From: Streptomyces sp. CB02980 | GTDB lineage: Bacteria > Actinomycetota > Actinomycetes > Streptomycetales > Streptomycetaceae | Direction: 5' to 3' | Assembly (NCBI RefSeq): GCF_014451325.2 | Contig: NZ_JACSCH020000003.1 | Location: 372,001-436,000 of the forward strand | DNA length: 64,000 bases | Shown here: positions 16,275-24,594 of the stretch, in pieces | Position numbering within the stretch: position 1 is the stretch's first letter | Layout: each line of letters starts with the position of its first letter | Notes under the pieces: model-generated | The model's database searches: none | Told to the model about the DNA's origin: nothing | Seen by the model: the letters and a program-made list of their open reading frames with translations, nothing else | Made by a program: the position numbers and the translations under genes

Positions 16275-19135
16275 AGACCTGGCTCCACTCCTGGCGGGCC
16301 GCGATCCGGATCGCCCGCCGCGACGCCTGGCGTTCCAAGGGCCGCAGCGCCCTCGTCCTGGCCATGATCGCCCTGCCGATCCTGGGTGTCAGCGCCCTCG
16401 ATCTGACCTTCCGCAGCTCCGAGCTGTCCCCCGCCGAGCGGGCGGACCGCATGATCGGCGCGGCCGACGCCCAGTTCAAGGACCCCGGCTACGGCGGGGC
16501 GCCGATCTTCCAGGACCCGATCGGCGACATGAACACGCCGGCCAAGGACTACGAGGACATGGCGTGGCCGAGCGGCCCCACCGATGTCACCAAGACCTTC
16601 CCCGCGGGTTCCACGGTCCTCACGGACAGCTCCGGCACGGCCAAGCTGACGACGAAGCACGGTCTGCTCGTGACCCAGGTGCGTGAGCTCAAGGCGGCCG
16701 ATCCGATCGCCCGGGGCATCACGACCCTGCTGGAGGGGCGCTACCCGGAGAAGAACGACGAGGTCGTCGCGACCTCGAACTTCCTGGAGAGCAGCGGTCT
16801 GTCGGTCGGCTCGACCCTTTCCGCACGCAACTTCGACCGCCCGTACCGCATCGTCGGCTCCTACGAGATTCCGGACGATCTGAAGGCCGTCCAGGTCAAC
16901 GCGCTCCCGGGGGCCTTCCTCGCCCCGTACGCGAAGGCCGTCGAGAAGACCGGTCTGCAGAAGCCCGACACGAGCACCACGTACCTGGTGCGCAAGTCCG
17001 GCGGTTTCACGTGGAACATGGTCAAGGAGATCAACGCCAAGGGCGTGATCGTCTCCTCGCGTGCCGTGATCCTCGACCCGCCGGCCGACTCCGAGGTCCC
17101 GCTCTACGAGAAGGAGAACTGGGGCAACTACGAGGCCGGCGCGGGGGCGAAAGCCGCCGAACTCGCCGCCCTCGGCACCGTCGTCGGTCTGGCGATGCTG
17201 GAGATCTGTCTGCTCGCCGGACCCGCCTTCGCGGTCGGCGCCCGTCGCTCGCGCCGCCAGCTCGGTCTGGTCGGTGCCAACGGCGGTGCCCGCAGCCACA
17301 TCCGGGCCATCGTGCTGAGCGGCGGTCTGGTCATCGGTGTCGCCGCAGCGGTCACCGGTACGGTCCTCGCCCTGATCCTCACCAAGGCGCTCCAGCCGTA
17401 CCTCGAGGAGACCATGGGCCAGCGGTTCGGAGCCTTCGACATCCGGCCGCTCGAAATCCTCGGCATCGCGCTGCTCGCCGTGCTGACCGGCCTGCTCGCC
17501 GCCATCGTGCCGGCGATCACCGCCTCCCGGCAGACCGTCCTCGCCTCGCTCACCGGCCGGCGCGGCGTCCGCCGCAGCAGCCGGGTGCTGCCCCTGATCG
17601 GCCTCGCGGCCCTCCTGATCGGCGGTGCCATCGCGCTCTTCGGCTCCATGGTGAGCCAGCAGTTCATCATCGTGGCCGGCGGCTCGGCCATCGCCGAGCT
17701 GGGCGTCGTCGCCATGACCCCGGCCCTGGTGGGCCTGTTCGGGCGGGCCGGGCGCTGGCTGCCGCTGTCGCCGCGGCTCGCGCTGCGGGACGCCGTGCGC
17801 AACCGGGGCCGTACGGCACCCGCCGTCGCCGCCGTCCTCGCCGCCGTCGCCGGTACGGTCGCCGTCTCCACGTACATGGCCAGCGAGGAGGCCCAGCACA
17901 GGGCCGAGTACACCGCCCAGATGCCGCACGGAACCGTTTCCGCGTTCGTCACGGAGGAAGGCGGCCGGGACGTCCCCGCGGTCCGCGAGGCGATCCAGCG
18001 GTACGTCCCCGTCGACGTCCGCGCGGATGTCGCGCGCGTCTCGGTCGGCAAGCCCAGCTGCCAGCCGTGGGACAGCGGCCCGGGCTGCGGCCGCTTCGAG
18101 GTCGTCGTGCCCCCGGCGAACGAGTGCCCCATGTACAGGACCGTCCCCGGCGGCGGAGACCCCTCGGAGAAGTACACGCCCGAGCAGCGACGGAAGATGC
18201 TCACCGACGACTGGCGGTGCAAGGAGGGCCGGAGCAGCGGGATGTACGTCTCCGACGGCGGGCTGCTCGTCGCTGACGCCGCGCTCCTGACGGTGCTCGG
18301 CCTCGACGACCCCGCGACCGTGAAGGCCCTCGGCGAGGGCAAGGTCGTCAGCTTCAATCCCGTCAACGTCGACAAGAACGGCAGGTTCGGGATCAAGCAG
18401 ATCACCGACCTCGCCGCCGCCGACAAGGCCTCCGAGCAGGGCAAGCCCTCTCCCGGCAAGGTCACCTCGCTGCCCGCCTACCAGGTGCCCGGGGACGAGA
18501 AGTCCTACGGCGTCCAGGCCCTGATCACCCCGGCCACCGCCAAGGCCGCCGGTCTCGCGACGGTGCCGCTCGGCACGTACGCCAGCACCGACCGGCTGCC
18601 CGACACCGAGGCACGCCAGAAGCTCGACGGCGAGCTCACCAAGCTCGGCAGCAACGTCGAGCTCCATGTGGAGGAAGGATTCGTCAACGCCAACAGCCTC
18701 ATCCTGCTGTCGCTGGCGATCTTCGCGGGGCTCGTCACCGTCGGCGCCGCCGGCATCGCCACCGGGCTCGCCCAGGCCGACGCCGAGGCCGATCTCAAGA
18801 CGCTGGCCGCCGTGGGCGCCCCGCCGCGGGTCCGCCGGACCCTCAGCGGCTTCCAGTGCGGTGTCGTCGCCGCAATGGGCGTACTCCTCGGCTCGGCCGC
18901 CGGAGTGCTGCCGGCGATGGGCCTCCGGCTCAACGAGGAGCGGCAGCAGATCAGCTGGCACGAGGAAGCCGTCGCCCAGGGCTGGAGTGCGGCCTCGGAC
19001 GTGCCGTACGTCCCGATCGTCATCCCCTGGGAGACCCTCGCCGGCCTGCTCGTCGCCGTACCCGTGGGTGCCGCGCTGCTCGCCGCCCTGGTGACCCGCT
19101 CGCGCGGCGCGCTGTCCCGGCGCGAGGCGACCTGA
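16271..19135 (+). CDS. FtsX/MacB-type ABC transporter permease
   Basis: 954 residues. A TM helix near 25-45 (SALVLAMIALPILGVSALDL) is followed by a large extracytoplasmic domain (~50-295). A first FtsX domain with TM helices at ~300-415 ends in PAITASRQTVLASLTGRRG; four more helices and a second extracytoplasmic region (~550-800) follow, and a last FtsX domain (~810-945) is recognisable by AGIATGLAQADAEADLKTLAAVGA. This duplicated ~10-TM layout is usual for Streptomyces exporters paired with a MacB-like ATPase. Substrate unknown; neighbouring PadR suggests drug or envelope-stress induction. A near-match to parS lies inside the gene (17004-17017). Confidence 0.9.
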   Translation: MKTWLHSWRAAIRIARRDAWRSKGRSALVLAMIALPILGVSALDLTFRSSELSPAERADRMIGAADAQFKDPGYGGAPIFQDPIGDMNTPAKDYEDMAWPSGPTDVTKTFPAGSTVLTDSSGTAKLTTKHGLLVTQVRELKAADPIARGITTLLEGRYPEKNDEVVATSNFLESSGLSVGSTLSARNFDRPYRIVGSYEIPDDLKAVQVNALPGAFLAPYAKAVEKTGLQKPDTSTTYLVRKSGGFTWNMVKEINAKGVIVSSRAVILDPPADSEVPLYEKENWGNYEAGAGAKAAELAALGTVVGLAMLEICLLAGPAFAVGARRSRRQLGLVGANGGARSHIRAIVLSGGLVIGVAAAVTGTVLALILTKALQPYLEETMGQRFGAFDIRPLEILGIALLAVLTGLLAAIVPAITASRQTVLASLTGRRGVRRSSRVLPLIGLAALLIGGAIALFGSMVSQQFIIVAGGSAIAELGVVAMTPALVGLFGRAGRWLPLSPRLALRDAVRNRGRTAPAVAAVLAAVAGTVAVSTYMASEEAQHRAEYTAQMPHGTVSAFVTEEGGRDVPAVREAIQRYVPVDVRADVARVSVGKPSCQPWDSGPGCGRFEVVVPPANECPMYRTVPGGGDPSEKYTPEQRRKMLTDDWRCKEGRSSGMYVSDGGLLVADAALLTVLGLDDPATVKALGEGKVVSFNPVNVDKNGRFGIKQITDLAAADKASEQGKPSPGKVTSLPAYQVPGDEKSYGVQALITPATAKAAGLATVPLGTYASTDRLPDTEARQKLDGELTKLGSNVELHVEEGFVNANSLILLSLAIFAGLVTVGAAGIATGLAQADAEADLKTLAAVGAPPRVRRTLSGFQCGVVAAMGVLLGSAAGVLPAMGLRLNEERQQISWHEEAVAQGWSAASDVPYVPIVIPWETLAGLLVAVPVGAALLAALVTRSRGALSRREAT
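17004..17017. other. Degenerate parS-like site inside the ABC permease gene
   Basis: GTTTCACGTGGAAC matches the parS core at 13 of 14 positions (A to G at position 11). Degenerate sites are known to bind Streptomyces ParB, usually more weakly. It lies between the two perfect sites at 3511 and 22225. It may be chance, because it encodes ordinary permease residues. Confidence 0.4.
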
Positions 19136-19154
19136 CGGTCTTCGTTGTCGTCCT

Positions 19155-19195
19155 GTGCCCCCGTACGAGGGTGGATCACCCTCGTACGGGGGCAC
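19155..19195. terminator. Strong hairpin terminator after the ABC permease
   Basis: A perfect 19-bp stem (left arm 19155-19173, right arm 19177-19195) closes a GAT loop 20 bp after the permease stop. No U-tract follows, which is normal in Streptomyces. It separates the exporter from the downstream bpa gene. Confidence 0.85.
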
Positions 19196-19232
19196 ACCCC
19201 GTGGTGACGCATGTGTACGAGAGAATGGCGGC

Positions 19233-19778
19233 ATGGAGATGCCGAGGAATGACAGGTCGCAGGAGAGCCCCCAGGTCCTCATCGTGGGACAGGACGGGAT
19301 GGCGCTCGGCGGCACTCAGGGCGACGACGAACCCCGCGAGGTCCCGGTGACGGAAATGGTCGAGCAGCCTGCGAAGGTCATGCGGATCGGCAGCATGATC
19401 AAGCAGCTCCTGGAGGAAGTACGCGCGGCACCTCTCGACGAGGCCAGCCGGGTCAGACTCAAGGACATCCACGCCAGCTCCGTGAAGGAGCTGGAGGACG
19501 GGCTCGCGCCCGAGCTGGTCGAGGAACTGGAGCGGCTCTCCCTGCCGTTCACGGACGAGGCGATCCCCTCCGAGGCGGAGCTGCGCATCGCGCAGGCGCA
19601 GCTGGTGGGCTGGCTGGAGGGCCTCTTCCACGGCATCCAGACGGCGCTCTTCGCCCAGCAGATGGCGGCCCGCGCCCAGCTGGAGCAGATGCGCAGGGCG
19701 CTCCCGCCGGGTGCGTCGCACGACGATGACGACGACGACCGCGGCCACGGCCCGGTCCGCTCGGGGCCGTACCTGTAG
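19233..19778 (+). CDS. bpa: Bacterial proteasome activator Bpa (PafE-like)
   Basis: 181 residues. The helical core (~45-150) reads VTEMVEQPAKVMRIGSMIKQL, LDEASRVRLKDIHASSVKELE, PSEAELRIAQAQLVGWLEGL and GIQTALFAQQMAARAQLEQM, characteristic of the ATP-independent proteasome activator ring protein. An Asp run (SHDDDDDDRG) precedes the C-terminus GPYL. In mycobacterial Bpa the terminal GQYL (HbYX-like) docks into the 20S proteasome alpha ring; here Gln is Pro but Tyr-Leu is kept. It lets the proteasome degrade unfolded proteins without Pup or ATP. ATG 19233 is chosen; a second ATG two codons later is possible. Single gene between two strong hairpins. Confidence 0.88.
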   Translation: MEMPRNDRSQESPQVLIVGQDGMALGGTQGDDEPREVPVTEMVEQPAKVMRIGSMIKQLLEEVRAAPLDEASRVRLKDIHASSVKELEDGLAPELVEELERLSLPFTDEAIPSEAELRIAQAQLVGWLEGLFHGIQTALFAQQMAARAQLEQMRRALPPGASHDDDDDDRGHGPVRSGPYL

Positions 19779-19800
19779 GCCGCGGCGGAGGACGTACGAG

Positions 19801-19833
19801 GAGGGGCCCGGCACACTGTGTGCCGGGCCCCTC
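19801..19833. terminator. Hairpin terminator after bpa
   Basis: GAGGGGCCCGGCACAC and its exact complement form a near-continuous palindrome 22 bp after the bpa stop; the practical loop is 3-5 nt. It probably ends the bpa mRNA. Confidence 0.8.
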
Positions 19834-19919
19834 ACACGTCTGTACGGGGAGGGCGGGGCGGGGTGACGCAGCCGAGCCCCGCGGGCCGCAAGGCCACGCG
19901 GCCGGCCCCGCGCCCGCCG

Positions 19920-20095
19920 ACCGTGAGGCCGCGCCCGTGCCCTCAGGTCCCGCCCGCGTGCCCTCAGGACCGGCGCCCGTGCCCTCAGGACCGGCGCCCG
20001 TGCCGTGAGGCCGTGCCCGCCATGCCGTGAGGCCGTGCCCGCCGTGCCTGAGATCCCGCCCGCTGGGCCTGAGATCCCGCCCGGCCGGCCCTGCG
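19920..20095. repeat. Degenerate GC-rich tandem repeats (~20 bp units)
   Basis: The non-coding stretch 19834-20110 holds irregular repeats of forms such as gccctcaggaccggcgcccgt (two exact copies), gccgtgaggccgtgcccgcc (two near copies) and gcctgagatcccgcccg (two near copies). All share a CC(C/G)T(C/G)AG(G/A) core. It separates bpa from the convergent quinone oxidoreductase and shows no convincing gene. Confidence 0.75.
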
Positions 20096-20110
20096 GCCAG
20101 GCCGCGCCCG

Positions 20111-21097
20111 TCAGCCCTGAGGGGCCACGAGCAGGACCTTGCCCACGTGGGTGCCGGACTCCAGCGCCCGGTGGCCCTCGGCGGCGTCGTTCAACGGCAG
20201 CGTCCGGTCGACGACCGGCCTGACCGTGCCCGCTCCGATCAGCGGCCAGACGTGCTCCCGTACGGCGGCCACGATCGCCGCCTTCTCGTCCGCCGGGCGG
20301 GCCCGCAGCGTGGTCGCCATGACCGCGGCGCGCTTCGCGAGCAGCGCCCCGAGGTTCAGCTCGCCCTTGACGCCGCCCTGGAGGCCGATGACGACGAGCC
20401 GGCCGTTCACGGCCAGCGCCTTCACGTTCCGCTCCAGGTACTTCGCACCGACGATGTCCAGGATGACGTCCGCCCCCGCCCCGTCCGTCGCCTTGGCCAG
20501 CTCCTCGACGAAGTCCTGCTCGCGGTAGTCGATGAGGATGTCCGCGCCGAGCTCGGCGCAGCGCGCCAGTTTCTCGGGGCCTCCGGCGGTGACCGCGACC
20601 CGCGCCCCGACCGCCTTCGCCAGCTGGATCGCCATCGTGCCGATCCCGCTCGCACCGCCGTGCACGAGCAGCGTCTCGCCGGGACGCAGGTGCGCGATCA
20701 TGAAGATGTTGGACCAGACGGTGCAGGCGACCTCGGGGAGCGCCGCGGCCGTGGCCAGGTCGACGCCCTCCGGCACCGGGAGCAGCTGCCCCGCGGGGAC
20801 GACGACCTTCTGCGCGTAACCGCCGCCGGCGAGCAGCGCGCAGACCTCGTCGCCGACGGCCCAGCCGGACACCCCCGGGCCGAGCGCGGCGATCCGGCCC
20901 GAACACTCCAGGCCGGGGTACGGCGAGCTGCCCGGCGGCGGGTCGTAGAAGCCCTGGCGCTGGAGCAGATCGGCGCGGTTGACGGCGCTCGCCACCACCT
21001 CGACGAGGACCTCGCCCTCGCCGGGTACGGGATCGGGTACCTCGGCCCAGACAAGGGCCTCGGGACCACCGGGTTCCGGAATCGTGATCGCATACAT
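20111..21097 (-). CDS. NAD(P)H quinone oxidoreductase, zinc-free MDR family
   Basis: 328 residues, full length for the QOR/TP53I3-like branch. The N-terminal GroES-like domain (SAVNRADLLQRQGFYDPPPG, PGLECSGRIAALGPGV) is followed by the Rossmann domain with HGGASGIGTMAIQLAKAVGA. No zinc-ligand cysteine set is present, which fits NADPH-dependent reduction of quinones or enones. ATG at 21095-21097. It is the last gene of a minus-strand run but 48 bp from the K+ channel stop, so read-through from there is possible. Confidence 0.9.
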   Translation of the reverse strand: MYAITIPEPGGPEALVWAEVPDPVPGEGEVLVEVVASAVNRADLLQRQGFYDPPPGSSPYPGLECSGRIAALGPGVSGWAVGDEVCALLAGGGYAQKVVVPAGQLLPVPEGVDLATAAALPEVACTVWSNIFMIAHLRPGETLLVHGGASGIGTMAIQLAKAVGARVAVTAGGPEKLARCAELGADILIDYREQDFVEELAKATDGAGADVILDIVGAKYLERNVKALAVNGRLVVIGLQGGVKGELNLGALLAKRAAVMATTLRARPADEKAAIVAAVREHVWPLIGAGTVRPVVDRTLPLNDAAEGHRALESGTHVGKVLLVAPQG

Positions 21098-21145
21098 GGC
21101 GGCGAGGCTACTCCCGGCACCGGCCGGGGGCGCGGTGCTCCGGGC

Positions 21146-22231
21146 TCAGTCCTCCGGCGGCGTCCTCAGCGGGGTGACCGGCGCGGCGCGCACGATGGTG
21201 ATCACCCGGTCGGTGAGCTGGAGCGGGCTGGCCGCGGGATCGTCGTAACCGAGCAGCCGGTGGCCGCGCAGCACGCTCACGACCAGGTCACCGGTCTCCC
21301 GCACGCTCTTCCCGACCTCTTTCTTGGTCACCGGGCGCTCGACCAGGTCGAGGCCGGAGCCCTGCTGGATGAGGTCCTCCATCACCGTGCCGGCGCTGGG
21401 GCTCAGCACCGAGAGGCCGAGCAGACGCCCGGCGGCGCTGGCACTGGTGATGACCGCGTCCGCGCCGGACTGGCGCAGCAGCGGCGCGTTCTCCTCCTCG
21501 CGGACCGCGGCGACGATCTTCGCGCCCCGGTTGAGCTGCCGGGCCGTGAGGGTGACCAGGACGGCCGTGTCGTCGCGCTGGGTGGCGATGACGATCTGCC
21601 GGGCCCGCTGCACCTCGGCACGGAGCAGTACGTCGCTGCGGGTCGCGTCGCCGACCACGCCGACGAAGCCGTCCGCGTTCGCCGTCTCGATCACCTTGTT
21701 GGAGGGATCGACGATGACGATCTGCTCCTTGCTGAGACCGGTCGCGCAGAGCGTCTGGATCGCGGACCGCCCCTTGGTACCGAAGCCGACGATGACGGTG
21801 TGGTCGCGCAAGGTGGACCTCCAGCGGTTCAGCCGGAACTCCTCGCGGGTCCGCTCCGTGAGGACCTCGAGGGTGGTGCCGACCAGGATGATCAGAAACA
21901 GCACGCGCAGGGGCGTGACCAGCAGGATGTTGGCGAGCCGCGCCGAGTCGCTGTACGGGACGATGTCGCCGTATCCGGTGGTGGAGAGCGTGACGGTCGC
22001 GTAGTAGGCGCAGTCGAGGAAGTCGAGCGTCTCGTTGGCGTTGTCGTGGTAGCCCGCACGGTCGACGTAGACGATGAGGACCGTCACGGCCAGCACGCCG
22101 AGGGCCATCAGGAGCCGCTTGCCGACCTGACGCAGGGGCCGCTCGACCTCCCGGCGCGGCAGCTTGATCTGCGGGCCGGAGATCCGCTCGTCCGCGTGGC
22201 GGGCCATCACGTCACGACTGGGAAGTTTCAC
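21146..22231 (-). CDS. Potassium channel family protein with RCK/TrkA-N domain
   Basis: 361 residues. TM1 (RLLMALGVLAVTVLIVYV, ~40-57), a pore loop with selectivity filter TLSTTGYGDIVP, and TM2 (ANILLVTPLRVLFLIILVG) make a two-TM channel. The cytosolic RCK domain begins HTVIVGFGTKGRSAIQTL (Rossmann, NAD/ligand site) and ends with a TrkA-C-like segment (ITIVRAAP). It should gate K+ flow at the membrane. The GTG at 22229-22231 is preferred: AAGGAG lies ~10 nt upstream and it overlaps the moeA stop by four bases. That start and stop are both inside a parS site. ATG at 22207 is the alternative. Confidence 0.85.
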   Translation of the reverse strand: MKLPSRDVMARHADERISGPQIKLPRREVERPLRQVGKRLLMALGVLAVTVLIVYVDRAGYHDNANETLDFLDCAYYATVTLSTTGYGDIVPYSDSARLANILLVTPLRVLFLIILVGTTLEVLTERTREEFRLNRWRSTLRDHTVIVGFGTKGRSAIQTLCATGLSKEQIVIVDPSNKVIETANADGFVGVVGDATRSDVLLRAEVQRARQIVIATQRDDTAVLVTLTARQLNRGAKIVAAVREEENAPLLRQSGADAVITSASAAGRLLGLSVLSPSAGTVMEDLIQQGSGLDLVERPVTKKEVGKSVRETGDLVVSVLRGHRLLGYDDPAASPLQLTDRVITIVRAAPVTPLRTPPED

Positions 22232-22238
22232 GTGAAAC
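22225..22238. other. parS: parS centromere site spanning the moeA stop / channel start
   Basis: Second perfect GTTTCACGTGAAAC in the window. Read on the minus strand, its central ACGTGA supplies the last codon and TGA stop of moeA and the GTG start of the K+ channel gene. ParB binding here would sit on a translated gene junction. Confidence 0.93.
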
Positions 22239-23613
22239 ACGCTCCTTGGGCCGGTACGGCCCCCTCGGCCGCCGGCCAGGGAAGGTCGAGGACATCCAAC
22301 TCTTGGCCGGGGCGGGCGCCGCCGGGTGGGACGACGGCCAGGCCGTCGGCGGCGGCGATGCCCCGGAGCATGGCCGGTCCGTTGTAGCGCAGGGGCACGG
22401 CGCGTCCACCACGGCGGACGACCGGGACGAGCCGTGTGTCGTACGGATGCCCGTGCACCTCGTCCTGGACGGGAACGCGGGGCGGGACGGGCGCCGCAGC
22501 CGCGGTCCCGCTCAGGGCGGCCAGGAGCGGCTGCGCCAACGTCAGAAGCCCGGAGACGGCCGCGAGCGGGTTGCCGGGAAGCCCGACGAGATGACGGACG
22601 TGCGGGGGCCGGGCGGGCTCGGGCCGGGTAGGCACGGGCCGGGTGGGCTCGGACGGCGTGGGCTCGGACGGGGTGGGCACGGGCCGGGTGGGCTCGGCGG
22701 CGAGGCGGGCGAGCAGCATCGGGTGGCCGGGCCGGACCTTCACGCCGTCGACCAGGAGGGTCGCGCCGGCCTTGGCCAGCACGCCGTGGACGTGGTCCAC
22801 GGGCCCGGCGGCGGTCCCGCCGGTCGTGAGGACCAGGTCGGCGGCGGAACCGGTGACGGCCGCGTACAGCTCCTCGGCATCGTCACCGATCCTGCGGGTG
22901 GCGAGGACGTCGGCGCCGAGCGCCGTCAGCCATGGGCCGAGCATGGGGCCGAGGGCGTCGCGGATCAGGCCGTCGTGGGGGAGACCCGTCGTGAGCAGCT
23001 CGTCGCCGAGGACCAGGATCTCGACCCGGGGACGCGGCGGTACGGGGAGCTCGTCGTAGCCGGCGGCTGCGGCGAGGCCGAGCACGGCGGGGGTCACGAC
23101 GGTGCCGGCGGGCAGCAGCTCGTCGCCGGCACGGCACTCCTGGCCCCGGGGCCGGATGTCCTGACCCGGCACGACCTCGCGCAGAGCGTGGAGCAGCGGG
23201 TCCTCCGTGCGTGCGTGCTCGGTGCGGACGACGGCGGTGGTCCCGGCGGGGACACGGGCGCCGGTGGCGATACGTACGGCCTCGCCGTCGGCGGCCAGTG
23301 CCACGGCCGTCTGTCCGGCGAGGACGGCGCCCTCCGCGCGTACGGTCCAGGGGCCGGGACCCGCGACCGCCCAGCCGTCCATGGCGGAGGTGTCGAAGGG
23401 CGGCAGGTCGGTGAGGGCGAGCAGCGGCTCGGCCAGGACCTGGCCGAGTGCCTGCCCGAGGGGTACGCCGAGCGGCGCCCGGCCGGCCCGCGCGGAGGCT
23501 CCGGCACGGACGGCCGCGGCGCGGGCCTCGGGCCATGCGGTGGCCCGGTGCGGCTGCCCGGCCCGCGCGTCGTCGGTTCCGGGGGCCACCGGGAGGGGCT
23601 CCTTCAGGGTCAT
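22228..23613 (-). CDS. moeA: Molybdopterin molybdenumtransferase MoeA
   Basis: 461 residues. The N-terminal MoeA domains contain LTDLPPFDTSAMDGWAVAG, VRIATGARVPAGTTAVVRTE and GQDIRPRGQE. The MoCF-binding domain shows ILVLGDEL and LVLTTGGTAAGPVDHVH, and domain IV ends in the MoeA_C fold. It inserts molybdate into adenylylated molybdopterin for Mo enzymes. Odd: ~30 residues of Pro-Thr-Glu-Arg repeats (TPSEPTPSEPTRPVPTRPEP) interrupt the domain before HLVGLPGNPLAAV. ATG overlaps the stop of the upstream mobA-like gene (ATGA), so the pair is a Mo-cofactor operon. Confidence 0.92.
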   Translation of the reverse strand: MTLKEPLPVAPGTDDARAGQPHRATAWPEARAAAVRAGASARAGRAPLGVPLGQALGQVLAEPLLALTDLPPFDTSAMDGWAVAGPGPWTVRAEGAVLAGQTAVALAADGEAVRIATGARVPAGTTAVVRTEHARTEDPLLHALREVVPGQDIRPRGQECRAGDELLPAGTVVTPAVLGLAAAAGYDELPVPPRPRVEILVLGDELLTTGLPHDGLIRDALGPMLGPWLTALGADVLATRRIGDDAEELYAAVTGSAADLVLTTGGTAAGPVDHVHGVLAKAGATLLVDGVKVRPGHPMLLARLAAEPTRPVPTPSEPTPSEPTRPVPTRPEPARPPHVRHLVGLPGNPLAAVSGLLTLAQPLLAALSGTAAAAPVPPRVPVQDEVHGHPYDTRLVPVVRRGGRAVPLRYNGPAMLRGIAAADGLAVVPPGGARPGQELDVLDLPWPAAEGAVPAQGACFT

Positions 23614-24491
23614 CCGGCCTCGTCCTGCTCGGCGGCCCAGCGATGGGCCAGCGCGGCGGCCTTGCGGGCGGCCTCGGCGACCGCCTCGGGACCGCCCTCG
23701 CTGCCCGCGCGCGCCGCCGCGTATCCGACCAGGAAGGTGGTCAGGGGTGCGGCGGGGCGGGCCACTCCATGGGCGGCGTCGCGGGCCAGATCGAGCAGGA
23801 CGCCGGTGTCGACGTCCAGCTCGATGCCCAGTTCGTCCTTGACTGCGGTGATCCATTCATCCAGCACGGTCCCATGCTCCCTGATGCGGGCCCGGGCCGT
23901 GGCGATGTCCTCCCAGGTGTCGCAGTCGAAGGAGGCGAGGGGCCCGGCGGCGACCCGGGTGAGGCGCAGTGCGCCGGTGAGCTGCCGCAGCGGGCCGCCG
24001 GCGAGGGTGCCGCGCTCCTCGGCGATCCGCGCCAACTCCCGCCGGAGCGGGGTCGCTCGGTAGGCGGCGACGAGCGGCTGGTCCCGTCCCCCGGCGTCGG
24101 TGAGGAGCGCGGCCTCGGCGTCGGGGGCGTCGGCGAGTGCCCCGAGCAGCCGGTGGACGGTGTCCTCGTCGAGGAAGGGCAGGTCGGCGGAGAGGACGAG
24201 CAGAACGTCGGCCCCGGTCTGCCCGGCACCGGCGCCCGCACGGATCTCCCGTACTCCCGCGTCGAGGGCGGCGAGCGGGCCTCCGCCGGGCGGGTCCTCC
24301 CTGGTCCAGCGGACGGGGTGGACGGTCGGGCGGGAATCGCCGACGACCACGGTCCGGTCCGCGCCACGGCACGCGGCGAGGACCCGGTCGAGAAGCGCCC
24401 GGCCTCCGACCCGTACGCCGGGCTTGTCGGCACCGCCGAGTCGCTGGGCGGCGCCTCCGGCGAGCACGACGGCGTCATGTGGGGTGGTCAC
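23610..24491 (-). CDS. MobA-like nucleotidyltransferase fused to a DUF6457-type domain
   Basis: 293 residues. Residues ~1-195 are a MobA-like NTP-transferase: AVVLAGGAAQRLGGADKP (nucleotide loop), VLLVLSADLPFLDEDTV (metal-binding Asp), and FDCDTWEDIATARAR near its end. MobA attaches GMP to molybdopterin, which fits the coupled moeA. Residues ~205-293 (LDEWITAVKDELGIELDVDTG ... AAALAHRWAAEQ) form a separate small helical domain seen in actinobacteria and usually named DUF6457. The fusion is not in E. coli MobA; a regulatory or partner-binding role is inference. ATG 24491 is the first gene of the operon. Confidence 0.83.
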   Translation of the reverse strand: MTTPHDAVVLAGGAAQRLGGADKPGVRVGGRALLDRVLAACRGADRTVVVGDSRPTVHPVRWTREDPPGGGPLAALDAGVREIRAGAGAGQTGADVLLVLSADLPFLDEDTVHRLLGALADAPDAEAALLTDAGGRDQPLVAAYRATPLRRELARIAEERGTLAGGPLRQLTGALRLTRVAAGPLASFDCDTWEDIATARARIREHGTVLDEWITAVKDELGIELDVDTGVLLDLARDAAHGVARPAAPLTTFLVGYAAARAGSEGGPEAVAEAARKAAALAHRWAAEQDEAG

Positions 24492-24594
24492 CCCAGCAGT
24501 ATGGTCCGCCGCCCCTTCCCGCCGTCGGGCGCGTCTCCCTAGGTGGGACGGCGCGCGTGGCGCAACGGACGGCGGACGGGTCTACGGACGGTCC

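Noticed and set aside
16271..19315. Very long minus-strand frame (1161 codons) opposite the ABC permease
   Set aside because: Shadow of a high-GC gene; the plus strand has Walker and FtsX motifs, overlap with the ATPase and a terminator.
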